Positions 55,550 to 64,000 of a stretch of DNA of 64,000 nt are shown here, in pieces (the first letter of the stretch is position 1; each line of letters begins with the position of its first letter). This DNA is from an uncultured Bacteroidota bacterium. Its GTDB lineage: Bacteria; Bacteroidota; Bacteroidia; Flavobacteriales; Flavobacteriaceae. The stretch lies in the NCBI GenBank assembly GCA_902586905.1, contig CACIJH010000007.1, positions 1-64,000 of the forward strand, in the 5' to 3' direction. The position numbers and the translations under genes were made by a program. The notes under the pieces were generated by a model. It had not been told where the DNA came from, ran no database searches, and was given only the letters and a program-made list of their open reading frames with translations.

Positions 55550-56497
55550 ATGTCAATCACCATGCGCGTTCTACACCTAGACAACAATCATGATATTCTG
55601 GCAGAAGGGTTGAGTGAAATTGGTTGTACCAATGACTTTGACTTCACAAGATCCAAGGAAGATATTCTTTCAAAAATTGATGCTTATGATGCCATTGTTA
55701 TTCGCAGTCGTTTTCCAATCGACAAAGCGTTTTTAGACTCCGCCAAACACCTTCGTTTTATTGCACGGGTGGGTTCAGGGCTAGAGAATATCGATGTGTC
55801 TTATGCAAAAGAAATTGGGATTGAGGTCATTGCCTCTCCTGAAGGAAATGCCAATGCTGTGGGTGAACATGCTCTTGGGATGATTCTAACGCTTTTCAAT
55901 AAACTTCCCAAAGCAGCACTGGATATCAAAAATGGAAAGTGGGAGCGTGAGGCGAATCGTGGTGAGGAGCTCAATGGGAAAACCATAGGATTGATTGGTT
56001 ATGGGCATACAGCAAATCAATTTGCGAAAAAACTCAGTGGGTTTGATGTCACAGTTTTATGTCATGATATTTTACCCAACAAAGGCAATGCATTTGCCCA
56101 GCAAGTCGATTTAAAAACCCTACAAGAGCAAGCAGATGTTGTGAGCTTACACATCCCCCAAACTGCTGAAACCAAAGGGTTGATCGATGATGAATTTATA
56201 AAAAAGATGAGCAAAGAGTTTTGGCTAATCAATACCGCCAGAGGAAATCAGGTGGTGATCAAAGACCTTATCGATGGACTAGAAATGGGAAAGGTTAGAG
56301 GTGCTTGTCTAGATGTTTTACCATTTGAAAAATCATCCTTTGAGGGGGTTACAAACAATGCCCAACTCAAACAGTTGCAGGAAAACCCAAATGTTATTCT
56401 TACACCCCACATCGCAGGTTGGACACACCAAAGCAAGCGTCAACTCGCTCAGGTTATTGTCGATAAGGTGAAACAGGTTTTTTTTAATTCTCTTTAG
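55550..56497 (+). CDS. D-2-hydroxyacid dehydrogenase (3-phosphoglycerate dehydrogenase-like)
   Basis: The product has 315 residues, the short form without an ACT domain. The NAD-binding GLIGYGHTANQFAKKLSGFD, the catalytic Arg in NTARGNQV, the Glu in EHALGM region, and His in ILTPHIAGWT are present. It may be SerA or another 2-hydroxyacid dehydrogenase. It starts 6 bp after mgtE, and a second in-frame ATG lies at 55562. Confidence 0.85.
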   Translation: MSITMRVLHLDNNHDILAEGLSEIGCTNDFDFTRSKEDILSKIDAYDAIVIRSRFPIDKAFLDSAKHLRFIARVGSGLENIDVSYAKEIGIEVIASPEGNANAVGEHALGMILTLFNKLPKAALDIKNGKWEREANRGEELNGKTIGLIGYGHTANQFAKKLSGFDVTVLCHDILPNKGNAFAQQVDLKTLQEQADVVSLHIPQTAETKGLIDDEFIKKMSKEFWLINTARGNQVVIKDLIDGLEMGKVRGACLDVLPFEKSSFEGVTNNAQLKQLQENPNVILTPHIAGWTHQSKRQLAQVIVDKVKQVFFNSL

Positions 56498-56545
56498 AAA
56501 ACAATATCTTAACCTCAAGTTTACAAGCTGAAAACCAATAGATTA

Positions 56546-56553
56546 TATTTTTG
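56546..56553 (+). promoter_or_regulatory. Predicted -7 box of the ArsC-like gene
   Basis: TATTTTTG matches TAnnTTTG, only 5 bp before the ATG at 56558. The transcript would be leaderless or nearly so. Confidence 0.45.
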
Positions 56554-56557
56554 CATT

Positions 56558-56998
56558 ATGAAAAAGATACTTATACTCTGCACTGGCAACTCTTGTCGAA
56601 GCCAAATCGCACATGGTTATTTTGCATATTTCGGTAAAGATGCGCTGGATGTGTATTCAGCTGGTATCGAAACACATGGCGTTAATCCTAGAGCCATAGC
56701 AACGATGGAGGAAGATGGAATAGATATTTCAAAACACACATCGAACCACGTGGATGAATACCTCCACATCCCTTTTGACTATATATTGACTGTTTGTGAT
56801 CATGCACATGAACATTGCCCATATATTCCTAGTCAAACAGCACTTCGCATACATCACAACTTTACTGACCCCTCCAAGTTGGTGTCAGAAAATGAAGAAG
56901 AAATCAAAGCTGCTTTTGCTACAACTAGAGAAGAAATCAAAAACTTTGCACTTGCTTTTGTGCAACAACACAGACTCAAGAAAGTGTCTAACGCATAA
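56558..56998 (+). CDS. Low-molecular-weight phosphatase-type arsenate reductase-like protein
   Basis: The product has 146 residues. The P-loop CTGNSCRSQ (C-x5-R with Asn and Ser) opens the protein, and two further Cys lie in VCDHAHEHCP, matching the Cys relay of thioredoxin-coupled arsenate reductases. A catalytic Asp-Pro is in FTDPSKL. It could reduce arsenate, or be a protein tyrosine phosphatase. No ars genes are adjacent. Its end overlaps the convergent aspartate kinase gene by 11 bp. Confidence 0.85.
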   Translation: MKKILILCTGNSCRSQIAHGYFAYFGKDALDVYSAGIETHGVNPRAIATMEEDGIDISKHTSNHVDEYLHIPFDYILTVCDHAHEHCPYIPSQTALRIHHNFTDPSKLVSENEEEIKAAFATTREEIKNFALAFVQQHRLKKVSNA

Positions 56999-58238
56999 CC
57001 AACTGCATCGTTTCTTGGGTACGCTGCTCTAACAAAAGTTCGTGTTTACGCAACAAAAAAGTAGCGCTTTCTGGCTGAAAATGCCGAATCGTGTACAATG
57101 AGACATTTGGTTTATGATCCACTTGAAATCGACCGCGTAGTTCGTTAAGAAGTTCTTCTATTTTGCCAAACTTATCAAAAACACAAACCGAAAAACTAAT
57201 CGCTGAGTTTTGAATCAAATCAACCTTCATTTTATACTTGTGGAGCATGGCAAAAATATCACTGATGTTTTTTTCAATAATGAACGAAAAATCTAGTGAA
57301 GATAATTTGATTAATGCCAAATTGTTTTTAACAATATAACAAGGAATATGAGGATCAATTGCAACCCCCTTACTCACTTTGGTTCCTTCATCTTTGGGAT
57401 TGATAAACGATTTTACATGAAGTGGAATTTCTTTTCGCTGTAGTGGCTGAAGGGTTTTGGGGTGAATGACCGATGCCCCATAAAACGCCAGCTCAATTGC
57501 CTCTTGGTAAGAAATGTGATGGAGCAGTTGGGTTGATTCAAAATGACGAGGGTCGGCATTGAGAACCCCTGGCACATCCTTCCAAATGGTTACATAACTA
57601 CCATTGAGACAATAAGCGAATATCGCTGCAGTGTAGTCAGACCCCTCACGACCGAGTGTCGTGGTAAAATTATTGTCATCACTTCCAATAAATCCTTGGG
57701 TAATGTAAAACTGATCAGGGTTGACTTTTTCGCGAATGGCCTTTTCTGTTCTAGCCCAATCTACATTCGCATCGCGATAGCTGGTGTCGGTTTGGATGCA
57801 TTCTCTTGCATCTAACCAGTTGGCAGCAATCCCTTTTTCGTTTAGGAAGTGGGTGATGATTGTCGTTGATACCAATTCGCCTGTGCTCACAACCTGATCA
57901 TAAACAAAAGAATAATGTGGGGATTTATTGTTTTTCAAAAAAGTACGCAACCGATCAAATCGTTGTTTGACCTGATCGAACACATCATGCTTTGGGTGAT
58001 CGAAGGTTTCATTCATAATCCCCAAATGATAGTCGACGATTTCATTGAGTTGTGACTCCATTTGTTTGGCGTCATCAAAATAGGCTTCAATAAGTTTTTC
58101 GAAAGCATTGGTGGTTTTGCCCATAGCAGACACCACAATCAAGGTTTGGGCATGACCTGTTTGTTCAAGCACACGATACATATTGTGTATCCCCTCGGCA
58201 TCTTTTACTGATGCTCCCCCAAATTTAAATATTCTCAT
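56988..58238 (-). CDS. lysC: Aspartate kinase
   Basis: The product has 416 residues, monofunctional. The N-terminal KFGGASVKDAEGI, the kinase domain GREGSDYTAAIFAY and WKDVPGVLNADPR, and C-terminal ACT domains (about 300-416, LIKLSSLDFSFI) are present. It phosphorylates aspartate for lysine, threonine and methionine synthesis, with feedback through ACT domains. It overlaps the GNAT gene by 14 bp at its start. Confidence 0.94.
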   Translation of the reverse strand: MRIFKFGGASVKDAEGIHNMYRVLEQTGHAQTLIVVSAMGKTTNAFEKLIEAYFDDAKQMESQLNEIVDYHLGIMNETFDHPKHDVFDQVKQRFDRLRTFLKNNKSPHYSFVYDQVVSTGELVSTTIITHFLNEKGIAANWLDARECIQTDTSYRDANVDWARTEKAIREKVNPDQFYITQGFIGSDDNNFTTTLGREGSDYTAAIFAYCLNGSYVTIWKDVPGVLNADPRHFESTQLLHHISYQEAIELAFYGASVIHPKTLQPLQRKEIPLHVKSFINPKDEGTKVSKGVAIDPHIPCYIVKNNLALIKLSSLDFSFIIEKNISDIFAMLHKYKMKVDLIQNSAISFSVCVFDKFGKIEELLNELRGRFQVDHKPNVSLYTIRHFQPESATFLLRKHELLLEQRTQETMQLVMR

Positions 58239-58725
58239 CGGGATATTGATTTATAAATGTAGAAATTGCATGTTCATCCATTTGAGCTGTGCGCCAATCA
58301 GACAGTACTGCGGCACCTGTTTGTTCGTAGAAATCAATAGCAGATTGGTTCCAGTCCAACACAGCCCACTCCACACGACGTACTTGCAGAGAATGAGCAT
58401 AGTGGATAAATCGTTTGTACAAGGCAAATCCAATACCTTTCCCTCTGTAATCTTCTTGCACGATCAAATCTTCAAGGTGCATGGTTTTTCCTTTCCAAGT
58501 CGAATAACGTGGATAGCCCAACGCCAAGCCTACAATTTGTTGATCCTCCTCGGCAACAAAGCACACAAAAGAAGGATGCTCTCCAAAGCCATCTCGAACC
58601 AAGTCTTCAGTTGTGAGAACGACTGCATCTGGCTCGCGTTCAAAAACAGCAAGCTCTTTGATGAGTGCTAAAATTGATTGTGCATCAGCCGAGGTCGCTT
58701 GACGAATAGTAGCCTGTTTTTTCAT
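58225..58725 (-). CDS. GNAT-family N-acetyltransferase
   Basis: The product has 166 residues from ATG 58725 (MKKQATIRQATSADA), the usual GNAT start; the frame extends to 58836 but that stretch lacks family sequence. The acetyl-CoA site is DYRGKGIGFALYKRFI (Q/R-x-x-G-x-G/A type). FVCFVAEEDQQIVGLALGYPRYSTW fits the diamine acetyltransferase-like (SAT) branch. The substrate is not certain. It lies upstream of aspartate kinase in a tight pair. Confidence 0.88.
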   Translation of the reverse strand: MKKQATIRQATSADAQSILALIKELAVFEREPDAVVLTTEDLVRDGFGEHPSFVCFVAEEDQQIVGLALGYPRYSTWKGKTMHLEDLIVQEDYRGKGIGFALYKRFIHYAHSLQVRRVEWAVLDWNQSAIDFYEQTGAAVLSDWRTAQMDEHAISTFINQYPDENI

Positions 58726-58826
58726 GGGCGCAAAGGTAAGAATATGACAGCAAATACCTGTTCGAATCTTTTTGCGATTTGTATGCAATCTATAAGAAGA
58801 GTTTGTATCATTGCAAAAAAATTGGA

Positions 58827-61800
58827 TTGAATCCATTTGGCAATGCTGGTCGTACCACCAACAATGTACAGCTCCAGCAGCTTTCCAACCTCATAGATGC
58901 GAGCGAAAAAGTCAGTGTTTCGGGTCTCGCAGGGTCTTCTTATGCCTTTTTGGTAGCTGCCATCTTTGAAAAGAGTAAAAAAACAATGGTTTTGGTCCTC
59001 GACGATAAGGAGGAAGCAGCCTATATATTTAATGATCTCGAGCGATTGTTGCCTGATCAACAAGTGCTCTTCTATCCTGCTAGTTATCGCCGACCCTATG
59101 AAATAGAAGAGGTGGACAACGCAAATGTGATGATGCGTGCAGATGCCCTTAAAAGATGTAGCACGAACCAAAAGCCAACTTTACTTGTGAGCTATCCCGA
59201 TGCTTTGTTTGAGCAAGTCATCACAAAAAAAGAGTTGCAAAAAAAGACCTTAACAATACAACTGGGCGAAAGTATTGGTCGAGACCTTATCAACGAAGCC
59301 TTATTCGACTACGACTTTCAAAGGGTTGATTTTGTGTCCCAACCTGGTGAATTTTCAGTAAGAGGTGGAATCATCGATATCTTTTCCTATGATAAAGATG
59401 AACCCTATCGTATCGAGTTTTTTGGTGATGATGTTGATCGAATCAATTGTTTTGATATCGAGACCCAACTATCGACCAAGCCATTGGAGAAGATCGATAT
59501 TGTTGCGCATTTGGAGCATAAATTACAAAGTGAAGAACGCCAGCCGATTTGGTCCTTTTTGGGCGATTCGACCACTTATTTTCTACCTGACATCGATGAT
59601 GTGACTGCTGTACTGAACAAGCTTTATCACAAGTCGATAGAAGCGCACACTTCTTTGGAAAGCCCTATAAATCACTCCAATCCAGAAGACTTGTTTGTGC
59701 GTGGTCATGATTTTGAAACCGCAATTGCCAATCGAGCGACTGTCCACTTTGGTGGTCAAAAAGAGTCGAATCACATTGCTTTTGACTGTCAGCCGCAACC
59801 GAGCTTTAATCGAAATTTCGAGCAAGTCATCGAACATCTGATCGATAATGAATCGCAGGGGTTTCGCAATCATCTTTTTTGCAGTTCACAGCAGCAAGCC
59901 GACCGTTTTGTGAGAATCGCAGAAGAGTTGTCAACCAAAAGTCTATTTGAAATCCATATTATGCCTCTCTATCGAGGATTTATCGACAAGCAAAATCATG
60001 TCGCTTGTTATACAGATCACCAATTTTTTGAACGTCATCACAAATTCAGACTCAAAAATGGCTATGCAAAAAAACAAGCCATTAGTCTCAAAGAGTTTAA
60101 CCAGCTTAGTGTTGGGGATTATGTCACTCATATCGATCATGGCGTTGGTAGATTTGGTGGGCTCCAGCGCATCGAAGTAGATGGCAAGCTTCAAGAGGCG
60201 ATTAAACTCACCTACAGCGAGCGTGATATACTATATGTGAGTATTCACTCATTGCACAAAATCAGTAAATACGCAGGGAAAGATGGTGCAGTTCCGAAAA
60301 TTTACAAACTTGGGTCTGTCGCTTGGAAAAAATTAAAAACAAAGACAAAGAAACGGGTAAAAGAAATTGCCTTTGACCTTATTCAAGTCTATGCGAAAAG
60401 GAAACTTAAAAAAGGCTTTCAATGTCATTCTGATAGTTATTTGCAACACGAGTTGGAAGCATCCTTTATCTATGAAGACACCCCCGATCAGCGAAATGCC
60501 ACAGTGGCAGTAAAAGAGGATATGGAAAGTGAACAGCCCATGGATCGCTTGGTTTGTGGAGATGTTGGCTTTGGCAAAACAGAAGTCGCCATTCGTGCTG
60601 CTTTCAAGGCAGTGGACAATGGAAAGCAGGTCGCTGTTCTTGTACCCACCACAATCCTTGCCTTTCAACATCACAACACCTTTTCAAAACGATTGAAAGA
60701 CTTCCCTGTCAAAATCGATTATCTGAATCGTTTTCGATCAGCAAAAAACAAAAAGGAAATCCTTCAAGGGTTGGATGATGGGTCAATCGATATTATCATT
60801 GGCACACACCAACTGGTGAACAAGAGTACCAACTTTAAAAATTTGGGCTTACTGATCGTTGATGAGGAGCAGAAATTTGGGGTTAGTGTAAAAGAAAAAC
60901 TCAGGGCACTCAAAGCCAATGTTGATGTACTCACACTCACTGCCACTCCAATTCCGAGAACGCTACAATTTAGCTTAATGGCAGCTCGTGACTTGTCGAT
61001 TATCAATACTCCTCCGCCCAACAGACACCCTATAGAAAGTCAGGTTGTTGGCTTTAGTGAACCCCTCATTCGAGATGCGATTATCTATGAGTTGCAGCGA
61101 GGTGGGCAGGTGTTTTTTGTGCACAATAGAGTCGAAAACTTGGCAGATTTCACTGGCATGATTCAACGCCTGATTCCCGATGCTAAGGTCACAAGCATTC
61201 ATGGCCAAATGGATGGATCATCGATCGAAACTAGAATGCGTGATTTTATTGAGGGTCATATCGATATACTGGTAGCAACAACCATCATTGAAAATGGGCT
61301 TGATGTACCAAATGCAAATACAATTTTTATCAATAATGCACATCAGTTTGGGCTGAGTGATCTTCACCAAATGAGAGGTCGTGTGGGAAGGAGTAACAAA
61401 AAGGCCTTTTGTTATTTCCTATCAGCTCCCATTTCAACCCTAAACGATGAAGCTCGAAAACGAATGCGTGCACTTTCCGAACACACTGCTTTGGGGTCTG
61501 GTTTTCAAATTGCCATGCGTGATTTGGAAATTCGTGGTGCTGGTGATTTGTTGGGTGGCGAGCAAAGTGGATTTATCAATGATATTGGGTTTGAAACATA
61601 TCAGAAAATTTTAAAAGAAGCTGTTGAAGAATTAAAATCTGAGCATTTTCAAGAACTCTATCCAAATCATGAACCAGCTCCAAAAGAAGTGCAAATTGAT
61701 ACCGACCTCGAAATTCTTTTCCCAGACACCTATATCAATAACGTACAAGAGCGCTTGAGTTGTTATCAAAGCCTGAATGAGGTGTCGAATCAGCCTGCAC

Positions 61801-62153
61801 TAAATCAGTTTGTCAATGAGTTGCAAGATCGTTTTGGCCCTTTACCCCCAACATCCCAGGCACTGATTCAAAGCATTCAACTCAAGTGGTTGGCAAACGA
61901 ATTGCATTTTGAAAAAATTGTTTTGAAAAAAAATAAACTCATCGGATACTTTGATCTTTCAACAAGTCAAGATTTCCTCCAGTCAGATCAGTTTCAGTTG
62001 ATGATGAAAAAACTACAAACACATTCGAAAAAGGGCTTGTTGAAAGAGCGAAAACAAGGAGAAAACAATCGATTATTATTATCGTTTGAAAACGTCCATA
62101 CGATAGAAGAAGCCCTGAATTCGCTGAAAGAGTTGCAGCCTATAACTGCTTGA
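58827..62153 (+). CDS. mfd: Transcription-repair coupling factor
   Basis: The product has about 1108 residues. No ATG is usable; the frame is open from a TTG at 58779, with further TTGs at 58803 and 58827, and 58827 is chosen because it leaves the normal N-terminus and room for a promoter. Domains in order: UvrB-like (about 20-300), RNA-polymerase-interacting CarD-like (SVGDYVTHIDHGVGRFGG), and DEAD/helicase with GDVGFGKTEVAIRAA, DEEQKFG and RTLQFSLMAARDLS. The TRG motif region (about 900-) and C-terminal domain follow. It frees stalled RNA polymerase and recruits UvrA. Confidence 0.95.
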   Translation: MNPFGNAGRTTNNVQLQQLSNLIDASEKVSVSGLAGSSYAFLVAAIFEKSKKTMVLVLDDKEEAAYIFNDLERLLPDQQVLFYPASYRRPYEIEEVDNANVMMRADALKRCSTNQKPTLLVSYPDALFEQVITKKELQKKTLTIQLGESIGRDLINEALFDYDFQRVDFVSQPGEFSVRGGIIDIFSYDKDEPYRIEFFGDDVDRINCFDIETQLSTKPLEKIDIVAHLEHKLQSEERQPIWSFLGDSTTYFLPDIDDVTAVLNKLYHKSIEAHTSLESPINHSNPEDLFVRGHDFETAIANRATVHFGGQKESNHIAFDCQPQPSFNRNFEQVIEHLIDNESQGFRNHLFCSSQQQADRFVRIAEELSTKSLFEIHIMPLYRGFIDKQNHVACYTDHQFFERHHKFRLKNGYAKKQAISLKEFNQLSVGDYVTHIDHGVGRFGGLQRIEVDGKLQEAIKLTYSERDILYVSIHSLHKISKYAGKDGAVPKIYKLGSVAWKKLKTKTKKRVKEIAFDLIQVYAKRKLKKGFQCHSDSYLQHELEASFIYEDTPDQRNATVAVKEDMESEQPMDRLVCGDVGFGKTEVAIRAAFKAVDNGKQVAVLVPTTILAFQHHNTFSKRLKDFPVKIDYLNRFRSAKNKKEILQGLDDGSIDIIIGTHQLVNKSTNFKNLGLLIVDEEQKFGVSVKEKLRALKANVDVLTLTATPIPRTLQFSLMAARDLSIINTPPPNRHPIESQVVGFSEPLIRDAIIYELQRGGQVFFVHNRVENLADFTGMIQRLIPDAKVTSIHGQMDGSSIETRMRDFIEGHIDILVATTIIENGLDVPNANTIFINNAHQFGLSDLHQMRGRVGRSNKKAFCYFLSAPISTLNDEARKRMRALSEHTALGSGFQIAMRDLEIRGAGDLLGGEQSGFINDIGFETYQKILKEAVEELKSEHFQELYPNHEPAPKEVQIDTDLEILFPDTYINNVQERLSCYQSLNEVSNQPALNQFVNELQDRFGPLPPTSQALIQSIQLKWLANELHFEKIVLKKNKLIGYFDLSTSQDFLQSDQFQLMMKKLQTHSKKGLLKERKQGENNRLLLSFENVHTIEEALNSLKELQPITA

Positions 62154-62799
62154 GATCTTTGATGATTCGAAAGGCTCTATCAACCTGTTCTTCATTGACA
62201 AGAATTGTGAATTCATTTGAAGTTGAAATCACCTCGTAGATATTAATTCCCTCCCAAGACAGGCGCTGAAAAACAAAATAATAGATTCCTGGAACAGAAA
62301 CATTTTCAGTTGGCAACTTCACTGAAATAGAAGACAAGTCTGTTTCTTTATGAATACATGTTTCATTTGAGAAACAACTTTCAACCAGTTCGGCAAGGTT
62401 GCCGCTCACCACAACATTACATTCGTTGACGCCTCTTGAAGAGGTATAAAAATTGTCTTTCGCATCAGAAATCCCAGCAACCAATTTTGCCTGAGAGGTC
62501 AGTAGTGTTGGAGAGGTTTTAAAGTTGTAATCAATGAGCGACGATCGAACCGTTATATCGCCAATGTTTCGCAAGGTGCGTACAATTTTAAGAGAAGATC
62601 GAAATTCAAAATCGGAGGAAAGACGCTTCAAAGCCATAACAATGGCTCCGTTTCTCACCTCTTTGTTCATCACACTGCTAATATCTTCATTCATGATACG
62701 AGCTAGAGAGGTAAGGTTGATAATCCCCTGCGTTAGTGCGCTGACTAAAAAGGGTTTGCTTTTGATATATTCCTCAACAGCAGAAGATATTGTTTTCAT
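62140..62799 (-). CDS. ACT-domain-like protein of unknown function
   Basis: The product has 219 residues from ATG 62799 (MKTISSAVEEYIKSKPF); an ATG six codons upstream is possible. The N-terminal part (about 1-85) is helical, and the C-terminal half has ACT-like beta-alpha segments such as YFVFQRLSWEGINIYEVISTSNEFTILVNEEQVDRAFRII, which resembles the ACT domain of aspartate kinases. No catalytic motif is visible. It probably senses an amino acid. It overlaps the convergent mfd end by 14 bp. Confidence 0.7.
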   Translation of the reverse strand: MKTISSAVEEYIKSKPFLVSALTQGIINLTSLARIMNEDISSVMNKEVRNGAIVMALKRLSSDFEFRSSLKIVRTLRNIGDITVRSSLIDYNFKTSPTLLTSQAKLVAGISDAKDNFYTSSRGVNECNVVVSGNLAELVESCFSNETCIHKETDLSSISVKLPTENVSVPGIYYFVFQRLSWEGINIYEVISTSNEFTILVNEEQVDRAFRIIKDLKQL

Positions 62800-62865
62800 A
62801 TTATCTCTTAAGTACATCGCGAAAATAGCAAATAATTAAACAAAATGTTACAAATAATACATTTA

Positions 62866-63221
62866 TTAAAATGGATAGAATGCATTTTCAATGATTTGAA
62901 GCTTGATATTCTTCCCTTGACTGACAATGCTCACGATATCAAACCTAACATTGACATCCAAGTTATTTGTACTGACAAAGTGGTCAGCAGCAACAATAAG
63001 AGAACGCTGTTGTTTTTTTGAAACAAAGGATTGAGGGTCACCAAAATAAGTACTTGTCCTTGACTTAACCTCCACAATAGCGAGTATTTCCCCTTTACGA
63101 GCAATGATATCCACCTCCGATCTGTCAAATCGATAATTGCGTTTGAGGATGGTGTAGCCTTTTTTCTGATAGCTTTCAGCAGCAATACTTTCGCCTTGTC
63201 GACAAGTTTGGTTGTGTTCAT
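62866..63221 (-). pseudogene. yraN: YraN/UPF0102 family endonuclease-like gene with N-terminal frameshift
   Basis: The frame from about 63207 down to 62866 encodes HNQTCRQGESIAAESYQKKG, then YTILKRNYRF, EVDIIARKGEILAIVEVKSR and FGDPQSFVSKKQQ, the YraN (UPF0102) pattern. That frame has no ATG, GTG or TTG upstream before its stop at 63239. The only ATG in the right place (63221) is one base out of frame (MNTTKLVDKAKV). The first in-frame usable start is GTG 63114, which would lose the GE-x-x-A and E-x-D residues. A one-base loss in codon 2 explains this, either a mutation or a sequencing error. Confidence 0.75.
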
Positions 63222-63277
63222 TTTGGGATTGTAAATTTTAAAGATATAAAAAATCGATGAGAGGGAAGATTATTGCT

Positions 63278-63285
63278 TATTTTTG
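63278..63285 (+). promoter_or_regulatory. Predicted -7 box of metG
   Basis: TATTTTTG matches TAnnTTTG, 20 bp before the metG ATG. No clear -33 element is present. Confidence 0.5.
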
Positions 63286-63305
63286 TGATCGAATTAAACG
63301 ACTAC

Positions 63306-64000
63306 ATGTCAAAACAGCGCTACACCATTACAGCAGCACTTCCCTACACCAATGGACCAATTCATATTGGGCATTTGGCTGGTGTTTATGTGCCAGCAGA
63401 TATTTATGCTCGCTATCTGCGAATTAAAGGTGAAGATGTTTTTTTTGTTTGTGGAAGCGATGAGCATGGCGTTGCAATTTCTATTCGAGCCAAAAAAGAG
63501 GGGAAGACACCCAAAGAAATCATCGATCATTATCACAATATGATTCAATCTTCTTTTGATGATTTTGGGATTTCTTTTGATCATTATGGAAGAACTTCCG
63601 ATCCGATTCATCATCAAACTGCAAGTGATTTTTTTAAAGCACTTTATGATAAGGGCGATTTTATTGAAGAGACCACAGAGCAATTGTACGATCAAGAAGC
63701 CGAACAGTTTTTGGCCGATCGTTTTGTTGTCGGTACTTGTCCACATTGCGACCATGAAGAGGCCTATGGTGATCAATGTGAGTCTTGTGGGCGCTCGCTC
63801 AATCCGACTGATTTAATACATCCAACCTCCACAATTTCTGGTAGTGTTCCCATCACCAAAGCAACCAAACATTGGTTCCTACCACTGGATAGGTATCAAA
63901 GCTTTTTGGAAGATTGGATTCTGAAAGGGCATGCTGATGATTGGAAATCCAATGTGTATGGACAAGTAAAATCCTGGCTCGACGATGGGCTCAAACCAAG
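63306..64000 (+). CDS. metG: Methionyl-tRNA synthetase (5' part, runs off the window)
   Basis: The first 231 codons are present. They contain the HIGH motif ([20 protein letters not shown]), [13 protein letters not shown], and a zinc-binding Cys set (CPHCDH...CESCGRSL). The N-terminal [18 protein letters not shown] is the usual start. It is a full catalytic-domain start with no break seen. It charges tRNA-Met. The end of the window cuts it before the KMSKS motif. Confidence 0.95.
   Translation, partial: MSKQRYTITAALPYTNGPIHIGHLAGVYVPADIYARYLRIKGEDVFFVCGSDEHGVAISIRAKKEGKTPKEIIDHYHNMIQSSFDDFGISFDHYGRTSDPIHHQTASDFFKALYDKGDFIEETTEQLYDQEAEQFLADRFVVGTCPHCDHEEAYGDQCESCGRSLNPTDLIHPTSTISGSVPITKATKHWFLPLDRYQSFLEDWILKGHADDWKSNVYGQVKSWLDDGLKP

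Noticed and set aside
58726-58836. Upstream extension of the GNAT protein
   Set aside because: The extra 37 residues have no family similarity and contain several Cys and His. ATG 58725 gives the standard N-terminus.
58827-58840. AATCCATT near the mfd start as a LacI operator
   Set aside because: It lacks the flanking TGY...RCA symmetry and lies in or beside a housekeeping gene. It is most likely chance.
1-64000. CRISPR array, prophage, insertion sequence or integrase
   Set aside because: No direct-repeat array, transposase, phage structural gene or integrase was seen. The tRNA-Leu has no adjacent integrase or duplicated end.

Overview
The window comes from a marine-type member of the Bacteroidota, most likely class Flavobacteriia. 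This is inferred from AT-rich DNA, SusC/SusD outer-membrane proteins, type IX secretion (T9SS) C-terminal tails, promoter -7 boxes of the TAnnTTTG type, few Shine-Dalgarno sites, and gene neighbourhoods such as rpsP-rimM and prs-rplY-pth-ribF. Genus cannot be told from the sequence alone.

Layout. Positions 1-3500 hold housekeeping genes: the tail of rpsP, rimM, a TonB-dependent receptor and a 2OG-Fe(II) oxygenase. Positions 3722-44781 form one large polyuronate-utilisation locus of about 41 kb. Positions 45597-64000 return to housekeeping: an LpxH-like phosphatase and a glycosyltransferase, a secreted GDPD, tRNA-Leu(CAA), prs, rplY, pth, ribF, serS, rsmA, mgtE, a SerA-like dehydrogenase, an ArsC-like protein, aspartate kinase, mfd, an ACT-domain protein, a frameshifted yraN and the start of metG.

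How the locus works (inferred from families). Outer-membrane uptake is by one SusC/SusD pair with a PKD-domain surface lipoprotein. Polymer cleavage is by a PL7 lyase, a double-domain PL7 lyase, a PL6 lyase and a PL38-type lyase, plus two heparin-lyase-I-like jelly-roll proteins and a beta-helix protein. GH88, GH2, a sulfatase and an SGNH esterase trim side groups or oligomers. Inner-membrane import is by an MFS uronate transporter and a DctPQM TRAP system. Three routes converge on 2-keto-3-deoxygluconate (KDG): KdgF plus an SDR reductase (alginate monomers), KduI/KduD (4-deoxy-5-keto-uronate), and UxaC plus a UxuB-type SDR plus UxuA (glucuronate). KdgK and KdgA then feed central metabolism. 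The only kdgK and kdgA in the window lie at its left end, so all three routes depend on that pair unless copies exist elsewhere.

Regulation visible in the DNA. A GntR/FadR-type regulator has a matching palindrome in its own leader. Near-identical 37-bp operator/promoter elements precede the double-PL7 operon and susC. A LacI-type regulator sits between two promoters that each carry the covarying palindrome TGYAATCCATTRCA, one for the kdu-uxaC-TRAP operon and one for the beta-helix/AraC/GH88/GH2 operon. This divides the locus into a GntR part (alginate) and a LacI part (probably glucuronate-containing glycans).

Decay marks: a 54-codon remnant of a second PL7 gene, and a yraN whose only upstream ATG is out of frame by one base. 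No transposase, prophage, CRISPR array or rRNA was seen.
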